From the NCBI RefSeq assembly GCF_014206945.1, contig NZ_JACHON010000010.1:24846-88845 (forward strand): 64,000 nt of DNA, read 5' to 3'. The translations under genes and the position numbers were made by a program. The DNA comes from Gracilibacillus halotolerans (GTDB taxonomy: Bacteria; Bacillota; Bacilli; Bacillales; Amphibacillaceae). The notes beneath the pieces are model-generated. The model was given only the letters and a program-made list of their open reading frames with translations, was not told the DNA's origin and ran no database searches. Below are positions 56,983-64,000 of the stretch, one piece after another (within the stretch, counting starts at the first letter, position 1; every line of letters begins with the position of its first letter).

Positions 56983-58921
56983 CCATTTAATTGTACGTAA
57001 CCTCATGAAAAATTTAAAAAATTATGCATTGTATGTTTTCGCATTAATTCTTACCGTTACTTTTTATTTTGCTTTTGTTACCTTGCAGTATGATCCTTCG
57101 ATGGATGCAACATCAGGAACGATTAAAGGTGAGGCAGGAATTAGAGCAGGTACTGTTCTCCTTATTGTAATTGCTGCAGTCTTCTTACTATACGCAAACT
57201 CCATTTTCATTAAAAGGAGAAGTAACGAAATTGCTCTTTTTCAGTTAATCGGGATGTCAAAGGTTGAAGTGTTCCGCATTCTTGTTACTGAAAATGCCAT
57301 TCTTTATTTTGGTTCCTTACTAGCTGGAATAGGCGTAGGTTTCTCTATTTCCAAGCTGATGATTATGATTCTTTTTAAAATAACAGGTATCAACGCGATT
57401 GCTTCTTTACATTTTTCTATAGAAGCTTTTACACAAACTCTACTTGTCTTTAGTGGTATCTTCGTTTTAGTTATCTTAAGAAATTGGTTGTTCATTCGTA
57501 AGCAAAGTATTACGTCTCTGTTTCAAGTGACAGGGTCTACAGAATTAAAAATAACTAAAATGTCGATTTGGCAAATGGCGAGCGGTCTGCTCGGTCTATT
57601 GCTCGTAGCTACTGGCTACTATCTATCTCAAGAAATGTTCTCAGGTGACTTTGTTACAGCAAATAGCTTGTTTCTAATTATGATACTAATTTTATTCTCT
57701 GTAATTATTGGAACTTATTTATTTTACAAAAGTTCTGTAAGCTTTATTTTCTATCTATTAAGAAAGAAACAAAATGGTTATTTATCGATTCGAAAAGTAC
57801 TCTCATTAGCTACGATGATGTTTCGAATGAAATCAAATGCGTTACTTCTAACGGTGATTACAACGATAACTGCTTTAGCTGTCGCACTTCTCTGTTTGAG
57901 TTATATTACGTACTATTCTTCAGAACAAAATGCTCATAATATGGTTGCTGGTGATTTTGCATTTGTGACAACAGAGGATGCTGAAAGCTTTACTACAGTT
58001 TTAAATGAAGAAGATATTGACTATACACTCCGACAAGCTGAAGTTATTCAAGTAATGGCAGACTTAAGTGATATACTAGATGCTCAATTTGTGGAATTAG
58101 AGCTTGAATCAGAGGATATGCCATTACCAATTACAAGTGATGAGTTTTTCGGTGATATAGAATTAGATAGCAATGAGACAATGTTTACAGGATATAACGA
58201 TTTTATGCAACGTATTATTACAATTAGTGATTCAGGTTTTCTTACATTAAAGGGAAATGAAGTTACGATCGACCAAGACTTCATTGGATTAGAGCGCCAA
58301 TATATCGTTTCTTCTTATTTTGACTTCTCTGGTGGCATGCCATTAGCGGTAGTTGATCAAACTGTTTATGCTCAGTTGAAAGAAGATGTAATAGAAGATT
58401 TACAACAAGAGCACATGCTTTTCACAGGTATCAACATAGAAAAGGAGGCGGATTTAGAGAAGTCTAATGAAATTTTTCTATCTCTACAATTAGGTGATAG
58501 GGATGGTAATGAGTCCCGGCTGCAATTAACAGAACAAGATAAAAGAGGCTCTGGTTTATATATTTTTATCGTTGGATTTTTAGGTCTCACATTTTTAGTG
58601 ACATCAGGTTGTGTGCTTTATTTTAAACAGGTAGATGAAAGTGAAGAAGAAAAGAATAGTTACACGATTCTGAGAAAGCTCGGATTTACGAAGGGAGACT
58701 TAATAAGTGGTATTTGGATCAAGCAATTGTTCAACTTTGGAATTCCATTAGTAGTCGGCTTGCTCCATAGTTACTTTGCAGTAAAATCAGGTTGGTTTCT
58801 ATTTGGTACAGAATTGTGGAAGCCGATGGCGATTGTAATGGGACTCTATGCATGTTTTTATTCTCTATTTGGAATATTATCTGTCCTTTATTTCCGAAAA
58901 GTCATTGATGATTCGCTATAA
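56972..58921 (+). CDS. BceB-like ABC transporter permease
   Basis: 649 residues from ATG 56972 (AGGTGGG 7 bases ahead), overlapping bceA by 11 bases. Ten membrane segments in the BceB pattern: one near 18-36, FtsX-type triplet at about 60-170, further helices near 200-310, a large extracytoplasmic domain (about 315-525) before the last three. That domain binds the peptide in known systems (bacitracin, lantibiotics). Specific ligand cannot be told. Confidence 0.92.
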   Translation: MKTSHLIVRNLMKNLKNYALYVFALILTVTFYFAFVTLQYDPSMDATSGTIKGEAGIRAGTVLLIVIAAVFLLYANSIFIKRRSNEIALFQLIGMSKVEVFRILVTENAILYFGSLLAGIGVGFSISKLMIMILFKITGINAIASLHFSIEAFTQTLLVFSGIFVLVILRNWLFIRKQSITSLFQVTGSTELKITKMSIWQMASGLLGLLLVATGYYLSQEMFSGDFVTANSLFLIMILILFSVIIGTYLFYKSSVSFIFYLLRKKQNGYLSIRKVLSLATMMFRMKSNALLLTVITTITALAVALLCLSYITYYSSEQNAHNMVAGDFAFVTTEDAESFTTVLNEEDIDYTLRQAEVIQVMADLSDILDAQFVELELESEDMPLPITSDEFFGDIELDSNETMFTGYNDFMQRIITISDSGFLTLKGNEVTIDQDFIGLERQYIVSSYFDFSGGMPLAVVDQTVYAQLKEDVIEDLQQEHMLFTGINIEKEADLEKSNEIFLSLQLGDRDGNESRLQLTEQDKRGSGLYIFIVGFLGLTFLVTSGCVLYFKQVDESEEEKNSYTILRKLGFTKGDLISGIWIKQLFNFGIPLVVGLLHSYFAVKSGWFLFGTELWKPMAIVMGLYACFYSLFGILSVLYFRKVIDDSL

Positions 58922-58928
58922 AATTATT

Positions 58929-58957
58929 AGGAGCCCCCTGATTCTCTAGGGAGCTCC
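58929..58957 (+). terminator. Terminator of the bce module
   Basis: AGGAGCCCC...GGGAGCTCCT stem (one-base bulge) just after the permease stop; T-rich tail follows after a few bases. Confidence 0.7.
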
Positions 58958-59040
58958 TATATGCTTTACATTTTATTTTTTATTATCTTTTTGTTATGAT
59001 TGGTTTACAGGAACGAAAAGATTTTTCTTTTCGCTATAGT

Positions 59041-59433
59041 TTAATTGTTGCGGCTACTATTATTGTTGCCGCCTTTTTTTCCGATTTCACGGTAGAATTC
59101 TTTATCATGATTTTCTGAAGTAGATTCTCCACCTTTTTGGCCAATCTCTTGGTAGAATTCTTTGTCGTGATTTCGTGATGTTGCTTCTCCACCTTTTTGA
59201 CCAATTTCTTGGTAGAATTCCTTATCATGATTCTCAGCTGTAGTTTCTCCACCCTTTTGGCCAATCTCTTGGTAGAATTCTTTGTCATGATTTTTCGATG
59301 TTGCTTCTCCACCTTTTTGACCTATCTCTTGGAAAAATTCTTGATCATGGTTTTGAGAAGTAGCTTCTCCACCTTTTCTGCCTCTTTCTTCTCTAGACAT
59401 TCTGTTGTTACCTCTGTTGTTATTCTTAGCCAT
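59041..59433 (-). CDS. KGG-repeat general stress protein (GsiB-like)
   Basis: 130 residues, very hydrophilic, no membrane part. Five 20-residue repeats of the form KGGEATSxNHDKEFYQEIGQ from about residue 20 to 120, each encoded by a 60-base DNA repeat. KGG repeats (PF10685) define GsiB-type desiccation/stress proteins. A SigB-like promoter lies upstream. GGAGG before the ATG. Copies vary at the two residues after KGGE. Confidence 0.88.
   Translation of the reverse strand: MAKNNNRGNNRMSREERGRKGGEATSQNHDQEFFQEIGQKGGEATSKNHDKEFYQEIGQKGGETTAENHDKEFYQEIGQKGGEATSRNHDKEFYQEIGQKGGESTSENHDKEFYREIGKKGGNNNSSRNN
59060..59379 (-). repeat. 60-base coding tandem repeats
   Basis: About five units of 60 bases within the KGG gene, recognisable by the recurring plus-strand TCTCCACCTTTTTG(A/G)CC. 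Differences are mostly at third positions, so the array is old and under protein selection. Confidence 0.8.
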
Positions 59434-59469
59434 GTTGTAATTCCTCCTTTTAAGTGGTGTACTATTTGT

Positions 59470-59494
59470 ATATCCGTTTTTTAACTTTTAAAAC
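59470..59494 (-). promoter_or_regulatory. SigB-type promoter of the KGG gene
   Basis: Minus strand GTTTTA (59489-59494), 13-base spacer, GGATAT (59470-59475), one change each from GTTTAA and GGGTAT. 37 bases before the start codon. Confidence 0.7.
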
Positions 59495-59506
59495 ATTTTT
59501 TTCTAT

Positions 59507-59686
59507 TTAAGATTTTACCCAATATGCTGCTTCATTTGAAGAAGGTGATGGTGGAAATGAATCACCCTTTTCAATCTCTATCGTTGTGTTATCCTCGGAT
59601 GATGAATTACCGTTGACTAGCTTTTCTACTTTGTACGTACCGCTTTCTGGTGCTACTTCACCAGTTTTATATTGTTCTTGTGCCAA
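59507..59686 (-). CDS. YjzC-family small protein
   Basis: 59 residues from TTG 59686; AAGGAGG is 8 bases ahead, ruling out the GTG at 59695. Pattern Y-K-T-G-E-x-A-P-x-S-G-T-Y near the start, KGDSFPP and C-terminal WVK as in YjzC. Cytoplasmic; function unknown. In front lies a DnaA-box cluster that overlaps its likely promoter. Confidence 0.75.
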   Translation of the reverse strand: MAQEQYKTGEVAPESGTYKVEKLVNGNSSSEDNTTIEIEKGDSFPPSPSSNEAAYWVKS

Positions 59687-59806
59687 TCTTATCACCTCCT
59701 TAAGTTTTACACTTCATATTTACACCGTTTTATACTTTATTAAACATAAAATAATCGTAAAAACATTTATCAATTCTTTTACAAACTGTTTAAGACATCT
59801 TTACAT

Positions 59807-59911
59807 TGTGGATAATTGTACAGTTTACCCACATACTTACACACAGAAATATAGCTTTACTATCAGTTATCCACTGAGTTTTCCACATTGTCCACATTCC
59901 TATTGTCCACG
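59807..59911. promoter_or_regulatory. Cluster of DnaA boxes near tsaD (gcp)
   Basis: A perfect box TTATCCACA on the minus strand (59807-59815), then on the plus strand TTACCCACA (59825), TTATCCACT (59867), TTTTCCACA (59879), TTGTCCACA (59888), each one mismatch, and TTGTCCACG (59903), two mismatches. Six sites in 105 bases. No dnaA/dnaN genes nearby, so not the replication origin. I recall a DnaA-binding cluster near gcp in B. subtilis. Confidence 0.7.
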
Positions 59912-60020
59912 ACATTTTACAATTTCAGCTTTAACTACTTATGTGCATATTGCTTAACAACTTGCAAAAAATAGAGAGTTGATCGTTATTTTCTAGTTCT
60001 CTTTATTATACAATCAAATG

Positions 60021-60054
60021 AAAAATCCACAGACGATAAGTAATGTCTGTGGAT
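60021..60054 (-). terminator. Terminator of thiL-tsaEB-rimI-tsaD
   Basis: ATCCACAGAC (60025-60034) and GTCTGTGGAT (60045-60054), then TTTTT on the minus strand. 11 bases after tsaD. Confidence 0.92.
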
Positions 60055-60064
60055 AGATTCTAAA

Positions 60065-61090
60065 TTATTTTATTTTGTTTCCGTAATTCTCTAAATCAAG
60101 GCTCGGGTTAGCGTTAAGTGCCCAGTCTGCACGATGACCTTGTTCATATGCGATATAGCCTGCAGCAGCGATCATTGCTGCGTTATCCGTGCATAATGAT
60201 AATGGTGGGAAGAATACATCCATATTTTCGTTGCGGAATTTTTCTTCCATACCTTTTCGAAGACCTTTATTTGCTGCGACGCCACCTGCAATAATGACTT
60301 GTTTCACTTGATATTTTTTAGCTGCTCTCCAGGTTTTTTCCGTTAACACTTCCACTACACTCGCTTGGAAGCTAGCAGCAACATCTTCATTCTTAATTTC
60401 TATACCTTTTTGTTTTGCATTATGAACGGTATTAATAACTGCAGATTTTAATCCACTAAAGCTAAAATCAAAGGACTCTTCCTCTAGCCATGCTCTTGGA
60501 AAATCTATGGAGATGTTACCCTTTTGTGCTAATTCATCTACTTTTGGTCCCCCAGGATAAGGTAAATTTAGAGTTCGAGCAATTTTATCGTATGCTTCAC
60601 CTGCTGCATCATCTCTTGTTTCTCCTATAATTTCAAATTTCCCGTGTTCCTTCATAAGAATAAGCTCTGTATGGCCCCCAGAAACAACTAGGGATAGGAG
60701 TGGAAATTCAAATTCATTCATCAGTCGATTTGCATAGATATGACCTGCAATATGATGGACACCGATTAATGGCTTATCATGTGCAAAAGCTAAGGCCTTT
60801 GCTGCATTTACACCGACTAATAAAGCACCTACTAATCCAGGACCTTCAGTAACTGCAACAGCTGTAATATCATCCATCGTTATTCCAGCTGTTTGAAATG
60901 CTTCCTCCATTACGACTGTAATGTTCTCGACGTGATGCCTAGAGGCTAGTTCTGGTACAACTCCTCCAAAACGTTTATGACTGTCTATTTGTGAGGATAC
61001 GGCGTTAGCAACTAACTCTGTTCCATTCTTTACGATAGCAACAGCTGTTTCATCACAACTTGTTTCAACAGCTAATATATAATTATTCAT
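60065..61090 (-). CDS. tsaD: tRNA N6-threonylcarbamoyladenosine transferase TsaD (Gcp)
   Basis: 341 residues from ATG 61090, whose ATGA overlaps the rimI stop; a longer GTG start at 61102 is unneeded. Begins [16 protein letters not shown], with the metal-binding [10 protein letters not shown] near 110 and the ATPase-fold [12 protein letters not shown]. With TsaB and TsaE it adds the t6A base to ANN-decoding tRNAs. Confidence 0.97.
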   Translation of the reverse strand: MNNYILAVETSCDETAVAIVKNGTELVANAVSSQIDSHKRFGGVVPELASRHHVENITVVMEEAFQTAGITMDDITAVAVTEGPGLVGALLVGVNAAKALAFAHDKPLIGVHHIAGHIYANRLMNEFEFPLLSLVVSGGHTELILMKEHGKFEIIGETRDDAAGEAYDKIARTLNLPYPGGPKVDELAQKGNISIDFPRAWLEEESFDFSFSGLKSAVINTVHNAKQKGIEIKNEDVAASFQASVVEVLTEKTWRAAKKYQVKQVIIAGGVAANKGLRKGMEEKFRNENMDVFFPPLSLCTDNAAMIAAAGYIAYEQGHRADWALNANPSLDLENYGNKIK

Positions 61091-61533
61091 AAATTCACCC
61101 ACAATACTAAAGCATCTTCATGATTATCCGTATAATAATTTTTGCGTATTCCTCCAGGTTGTAGTCCAAACTTTTTATACAAGCTTTGGGCTGTTAAATT
61201 GGAGACTCTTACTTCCAAGGAAAGTATCCTTGCATGATTTGCGATCGCAAAATTCATTACATATTGAAATAATGCTTCTCCATATTTGTTACCTCGATAG
61301 TCTGGATCAATCGCAATATTCGTTATTTGAGCTTCATCCATCACAAGCCATAATCCACAGAAGCCAACTATTTTGTCATCAACCTCCATCACAAAATAAT
61401 AGGCATAAGAATTATTGGTAACTTCCTGTGTATAAATTTCCTTCGTCCAAGGTTTTGGAAAAGAACGTTCATCTACTAACATCACGGATTCTATATCCGT
61501 TATCTCCATTTTTCTAATACGATATTTACTCAT
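61087..61533 (-). CDS. rimI: Ribosomal protein S18-alanine N-acetyltransferase RimI
   Basis: 148 residues, one GNAT domain with the acetyl-CoA loop [16 protein letters not shown] near 77 and C-terminal [11 protein letters not shown]. Overlaps tsaB by 8 bases and tsaD by 4. Confidence 0.94.
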   Translation of the reverse strand: MSKYRIRKMEITDIESVMLVDERSFPKPWTKEIYTQEVTNNSYAYYFVMEVDDKIVGFCGLWLVMDEAQITNIAIDPDYRGNKYGEALFQYVMNFAIANHARILSLEVRVSNLTAQSLYKKFGLQPGGIRKNYYTDNHEDALVLWVNL

Positions 61534-62236
61534 GATTGGATCGGTCCTGTTTTTGTTTTTCTAACCATTTCGCCTCGGCTTCGACCATGCGAATATAGTT
61601 TGGTGTTAGAGTATGTGTTTGATCTGCTTCTCTCTTTGTTGCCAAATATGCTAATTCTCCTGCTCTCGGAAAATGTAGTAATGGTTCAGGAAATACAGCA
61701 TTTTCCCCTAAGTATTCTTCGATGGTCTTTTTATGTTGCTCTAAATCCTGACTTAGAAAAACAACTGGCGAGGAGAGTTTTTGAAGCTCTGTTAACCAAT
61801 CCGTCATTAAAATATTACAATCCTTCTCTACTAGCTTCATGTCATTTGTGTCCCTTTGGTATAATCCAGTATATACTAAGCCTCTGCGAGCATCGAAGAA
61901 AGGTGATACAAAGGCTTTATCATTATGGATATTTCTTGCCAATAATTCTAAAGAAGAAATCGCTACTATTGGTATATTTAACGTCCAAGCAAGAGTCTTG
62001 GCAGTTGCGAGTCCAATACGAACTCCTGTATAGGAACCAGGTCCTTTCGCAACGGCTATTCGATCAAGATCTTTTGGCGAGGTATCTGTTTCTTTCATTA
62101 GTTGGTTAATTGACGGCATTAAGCCAATTGAATGATTTCTTTTGATATTCGCAGTGTATTCTGCTTTCAATTCATTATCTTTCCATAAAGCTACTCCTAA
62201 TAGTTGATTAGAAGTATCAATTGCTAATACGTTCAT
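61526..62236 (-). CDS. tsaB: t6A biosynthesis protein TsaB (YeaZ)
   Basis: 236 residues. Starts VLAIDTSNQLLGVAL, with KGPGSYTGVRIGLATAK near 64-80. An inactive TsaD paralogue that pairs with TsaD. Start codon overlaps tsaE by four bases. Confidence 0.96.
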   Translation of the reverse strand: MNVLAIDTSNQLLGVALWKDNELKAEYTANIKRNHSIGLMPSINQLMKETDTSPKDLDRIAVAKGPGSYTGVRIGLATAKTLAWTLNIPIVAISSLELLARNIHNDKAFVSPFFDARRGLVYTGLYQRDTNDMKLVEKDCNILMTDWLTELQKLSSPVVFLSQDLEQHKKTIEEYLGENAVFPEPLLHFPRAGELAYLATKREADQTHTLTPNYIRMVEAEAKWLEKQKQDRSNHE

Positions 62237-62688
62237 CGATATAACTCCCTACAAATTGAATTAAAATGCTCGCCTACCGGTTCAAATGTAATTTTTCTTT
62301 CATATTCCGAATCATAGCTAATTTTTATATTTAAACGCTCTTCAGGTAGTAAGTATTCGATAAAAGAGGCCCATTCTACTACTGTGATACCATCCCCATT
62401 AAAATACTCTTCTAGTCCGATGTCCTCTTCCCCGTCTTCTAAGCGATAAGCATCGATATGGTAAAGTGCTACCTCACCTTGATATTCCTTTACAATTGTA
62501 AATGTAGGGCTATTAATCGTACGTGTAATTCCTAAACCTTGTCCCAATCCTTTCGTAAAGGTTGTTTTCCCTGCTCCAAGGTCTCCTTCTAGTGTTATAA
62601 CATCACCCGGCTTTAATAAAATTGCCAATTTATTTGCCAATCTTTTCGTTTCCATTTCCGAGTTTGTTTCAAATATATAATCCGTCAT
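62233..62688 (-). CDS. tsaE: t6A biosynthesis ATPase TsaE (YjeE)
   Basis: 151 residues from ATG 62688, with GAAGGTGAA ahead (the frame extends to 62733 without a site). Walker A LEGDLGAGKTTFTKG near 34, INSPTFTIVKEY near 57 and Walker B-type VVEWASF near 105. Powers the TsaBD complex. Confidence 0.95.
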   Translation of the reverse strand: MTDYIFETNSEMETKRLANKLAILLKPGDVITLEGDLGAGKTTFTKGLGQGLGITRTINSPTFTIVKEYQGEVALYHIDAYRLEDGEEDIGLEEYFNGDGITVVEWASFIEYLLPEERLNIKISYDSEYERKITFEPVGEHFNSICRELYR

Positions 62689-62732
62689 CTTTTCACCTTC
62701 TTTTCTGAAGACCTCTCTATGCCATACTAACA

Positions 62733-63710
62733 TTATTTTGTCTTATGTATATATCCTGTTGGTTCTAGTCTAAGTAATTTATTGTTATCCTTTATCCAGG
62801 CCTTACCGTTTCGTTCTGTATGATAATGAACCGAGCCAATTTTTGTAATGGGTACATGGATTTGATTGGCTATTTTCTTGATCTCATGCCACTCATGTAA
62901 AGAAACCGTGCCAAGTAATTCAAAGTCTTCACCACCAGACATTTTCCATTGGTATTGTAGCTCTGAAGGAAAATGTTCTAAATCTTTATGAGTTGGTAAT
63001 TTATCGGGCTCGATTTCTATTGAAATATTAGAAGCTTTAGCTATTTCATTGGCTTCACTTGCAATACCATCACTAATATCATTCAGTGCCATTCTTTTAA
63101 TACTAGCACATCTTTCAACAAACTCAACATTAGGTATGGGCATCTGATGTTTGCGGATAGCATCCTTGAATGGAGTTAAAGAATTCCCAGTATCCTGTAA
63201 TAAAACATGCAAGCCACATGCAGATCCACCAAGATTACCTGTTACAAACACGACATCTCCATCTCTCGCGTGACTTCGATATCTTTTCCCATTTGCAGCT
63301 ACTGTACCCATAACTGTAATCGATATACTTAGCTCTTGGCCTATTACTGTATCTCCACCGATTAAATCCATATTATATTTTCTTGCTAGCTCATCCATTC
63401 CATTGTAAATTTCAATCAATTCATGTTCCTTCCAATTATCCGATACGACAATCGATACTAAGTATGCAATCGGCACTCCTCCCATTGCAGCAATATCACT
63501 AATATTAGCTGCTAGAGCACGCCATCCAATGTGAAATGGATCTACTGTTTTTCGAGAAAAGTGTATGTTTTCTACCATTGTATCTACAGTTAAGATACTG
63601 TCATGATACGGTGTTCGGACAATAGCAGCATCATCACCAATTCCTTTTATCACATGGGATTGTCTCAAATTTGCTGGTTGTATAGCACGTATAAAATCAA
63701 ATTCTTTCAT
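62733..63710 (-). CDS. thiL: Thiamine-monophosphate kinase ThiL
   Basis: 325 residues of the PurM/ThiL fold. GIGDDAAIV near 24, TVDTMVENIHF near 41, AANISDIAAMGG near 67, GGDTVIG near 118, MSGGEDFELLGTV near 260. Makes thiamine pyrophosphate from the monophosphate. First of the operon with tsaE, 44 bases upstream of it. Confidence 0.96.
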   Translation of the reverse strand: MKEFDFIRAIQPANLRQSHVIKGIGDDAAIVRTPYHDSILTVDTMVENIHFSRKTVDPFHIGWRALAANISDIAAMGGVPIAYLVSIVVSDNWKEHELIEIYNGMDELARKYNMDLIGGDTVIGQELSISITVMGTVAANGKRYRSHARDGDVVFVTGNLGGSACGLHVLLQDTGNSLTPFKDAIRKHQMPIPNVEFVERCASIKRMALNDISDGIASEANEIAKASNISIEIEPDKLPTHKDLEHFPSELQYQWKMSGGEDFELLGTVSLHEWHEIKKIANQIHVPITKIGSVHYHTERNGKAWIKDNNKLLRLEPTGYIHKTK

Positions 63711-63850
63711 TTCATCGCTCCGGTCATATGTTCAATTACTTCCTACATCATAACAAAATAATGCTTGATAAGAAAGATTTTGTTCTATATAATTCCTTTT
63801 ATTGTAAGTTATCAAACCGATGAACACAAGAACACAAATGTAAACTCAAA

Positions 63851-63883
63851 AAAGCCTGAGCTTTATAAATAAGCTTAGGCTTT
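63851..63883 (-). terminator. Terminator of the tRNA operon
   Basis: AAAGCCTGAGCTT and AAGCTTAGGCTTT arms with TTTTTTGAG on the minus strand; 23 bases after tRNA-Asp. The 63711-63850 gap shows nothing further except room for the thiL promoter. Confidence 0.85.
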
Positions 63884-63905
63884 ACATTCATATATTAAAT
63901 AAAAA

Positions 63906-63982
63906 TGGCGGTCCGGACGGGACTCGAACCCGCGACCTCCTGCGTGACAGGCAGGCATTCTAACCAACTGAACTACCGGACC
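63906..63982 (-). tRNA. tRNA-Asp (anticodon GTC)
   Basis: 77 bases including an encoded CCA. Acceptor GGTCCGG/CCGGACC, D-loop AGTTCAGTTGGTTA, anticodon stem CCTGC-CTGTCAC-GCAGG with GTC, and T-arm GCGGGTTCGAGTCCCGT. Confidence 0.97.
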
Positions 63983-63986
63983 AATT

Positions 63987-64000
63987 TGGTTGCGGGGGCA
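63987..64000 (-). tRNA. 3' end of a tRNA, probably initiator tRNA-fMet (partial)
   Basis: The minus strand reads TGCCCCCGCAACCA up to the window edge, the 3' acceptor strand plus ACCA of bacillary initiator tRNA-Met. fMet-Asp is a common order in Bacillus tRNA clusters. Only 14 bases are visible. Confidence 0.65.

Noticed and set aside
59060..59379. Regular 60-base repeats as a possible CRISPR array
   Set aside because: No unique spacers; units are in frame and encode the KGG repeats.
59807..59911. DnaA boxes as a replication origin
   Set aside because: No dnaA, dnaN or AT-rich unwinding region beside them; neighbours are tsaD and yjzC.

Overview
The window is chromosomal DNA of a low-GC Gram-positive bacterium of the Bacillaceae. 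The evidence is the AT-rich base composition, strong GGAGG ribosome binding sites with ATG/GTG/TTG starts, a CIRCE operator in front of groESL, S-box and T-box leaders, a PhoP-type Pho box, a SigB-like promoter, YjzC, YdiK and YdiL homologues, and the B. subtilis-like gene neighbourhood thiL-tsaE-tsaB-rimI-tsaD / abc-f / rex / ydiK-ydiL / groES-groEL. An Oceanobacillus/Virgibacillus-like genus would fit, but I cannot fix the genus from sequence alone.

Left part (1-26.3 kb, mostly minus strand). It begins with a membrane-anchored sugar-binding protein and a LytS-type kinase (XylFII-LytS-like sensor, cut by the edge). Next is the phosphate operon pstS-pstC-pstA-pstB with a four-hexamer Pho box. 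After a PH-domain gene comes a ten-gene sulfur operon (15963 down to 6781) led by a SAM-I riboswitch: a MetE-like methyltransferase, CmoI-, CmoO-, SnaA-, SndA- and CmoJ-like enzymes of S-alkyl-cysteine salvage, and a MetNI transporter with two MetQ lipoproteins. A stretch of dead genes (surface protein and chemotaxis receptor) follows. Then comes a sugar operon (25232 down to 17352) with an RbsABC-like transporter, two Gfo/Idh/MocA oxidoreductases and two TIM-barrel isomerase-like proteins; its content matches the levoglucosan (LgdA/B1/B2/C) pathway. Its LacI repressor gene is frameshifted.

Middle (27-37 kb). A divergent 662-residue regulator combines a LacI helix-turn-helix and sensor domain with a second domain homologous to the solute-binding protein of the neighbouring sugar transporter. 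Two identical 12-bp palindromes lie upstream of it. IS and integrase relics flank a heme-stress module (hrtB-hrtA-hssR-hssS plus a small HAH-motif membrane protein) with a recognisable HssR operator. BrnQ with a T-box leader follows.

Island (36.68-47.86 kb). The 3' end of groEL, including its last codons and stop, is duplicated 11 kb away. The segment between the copies holds a YobI/KAP-like membrane P-loop NTPase, a small zinc-ribbon protein and a complete type I restriction-modification operon (hsdM-hsdS-hsdR). I read this as an integrated defence island that has lost its integrase.

Right part (47.8-64 kb). Conserved core: groEL-groES with CIRCE, ydiL, ydiK, rex, an ABC-F ATPase, a BceRS-BceAB antimicrobial-peptide module, a SigB-type KGG-repeat stress gene, yjzC, a DnaA-box cluster, tsaD-rimI-tsaB-tsaE-thiL, tRNA-Asp and the 3' end of a probable tRNA-fMet.
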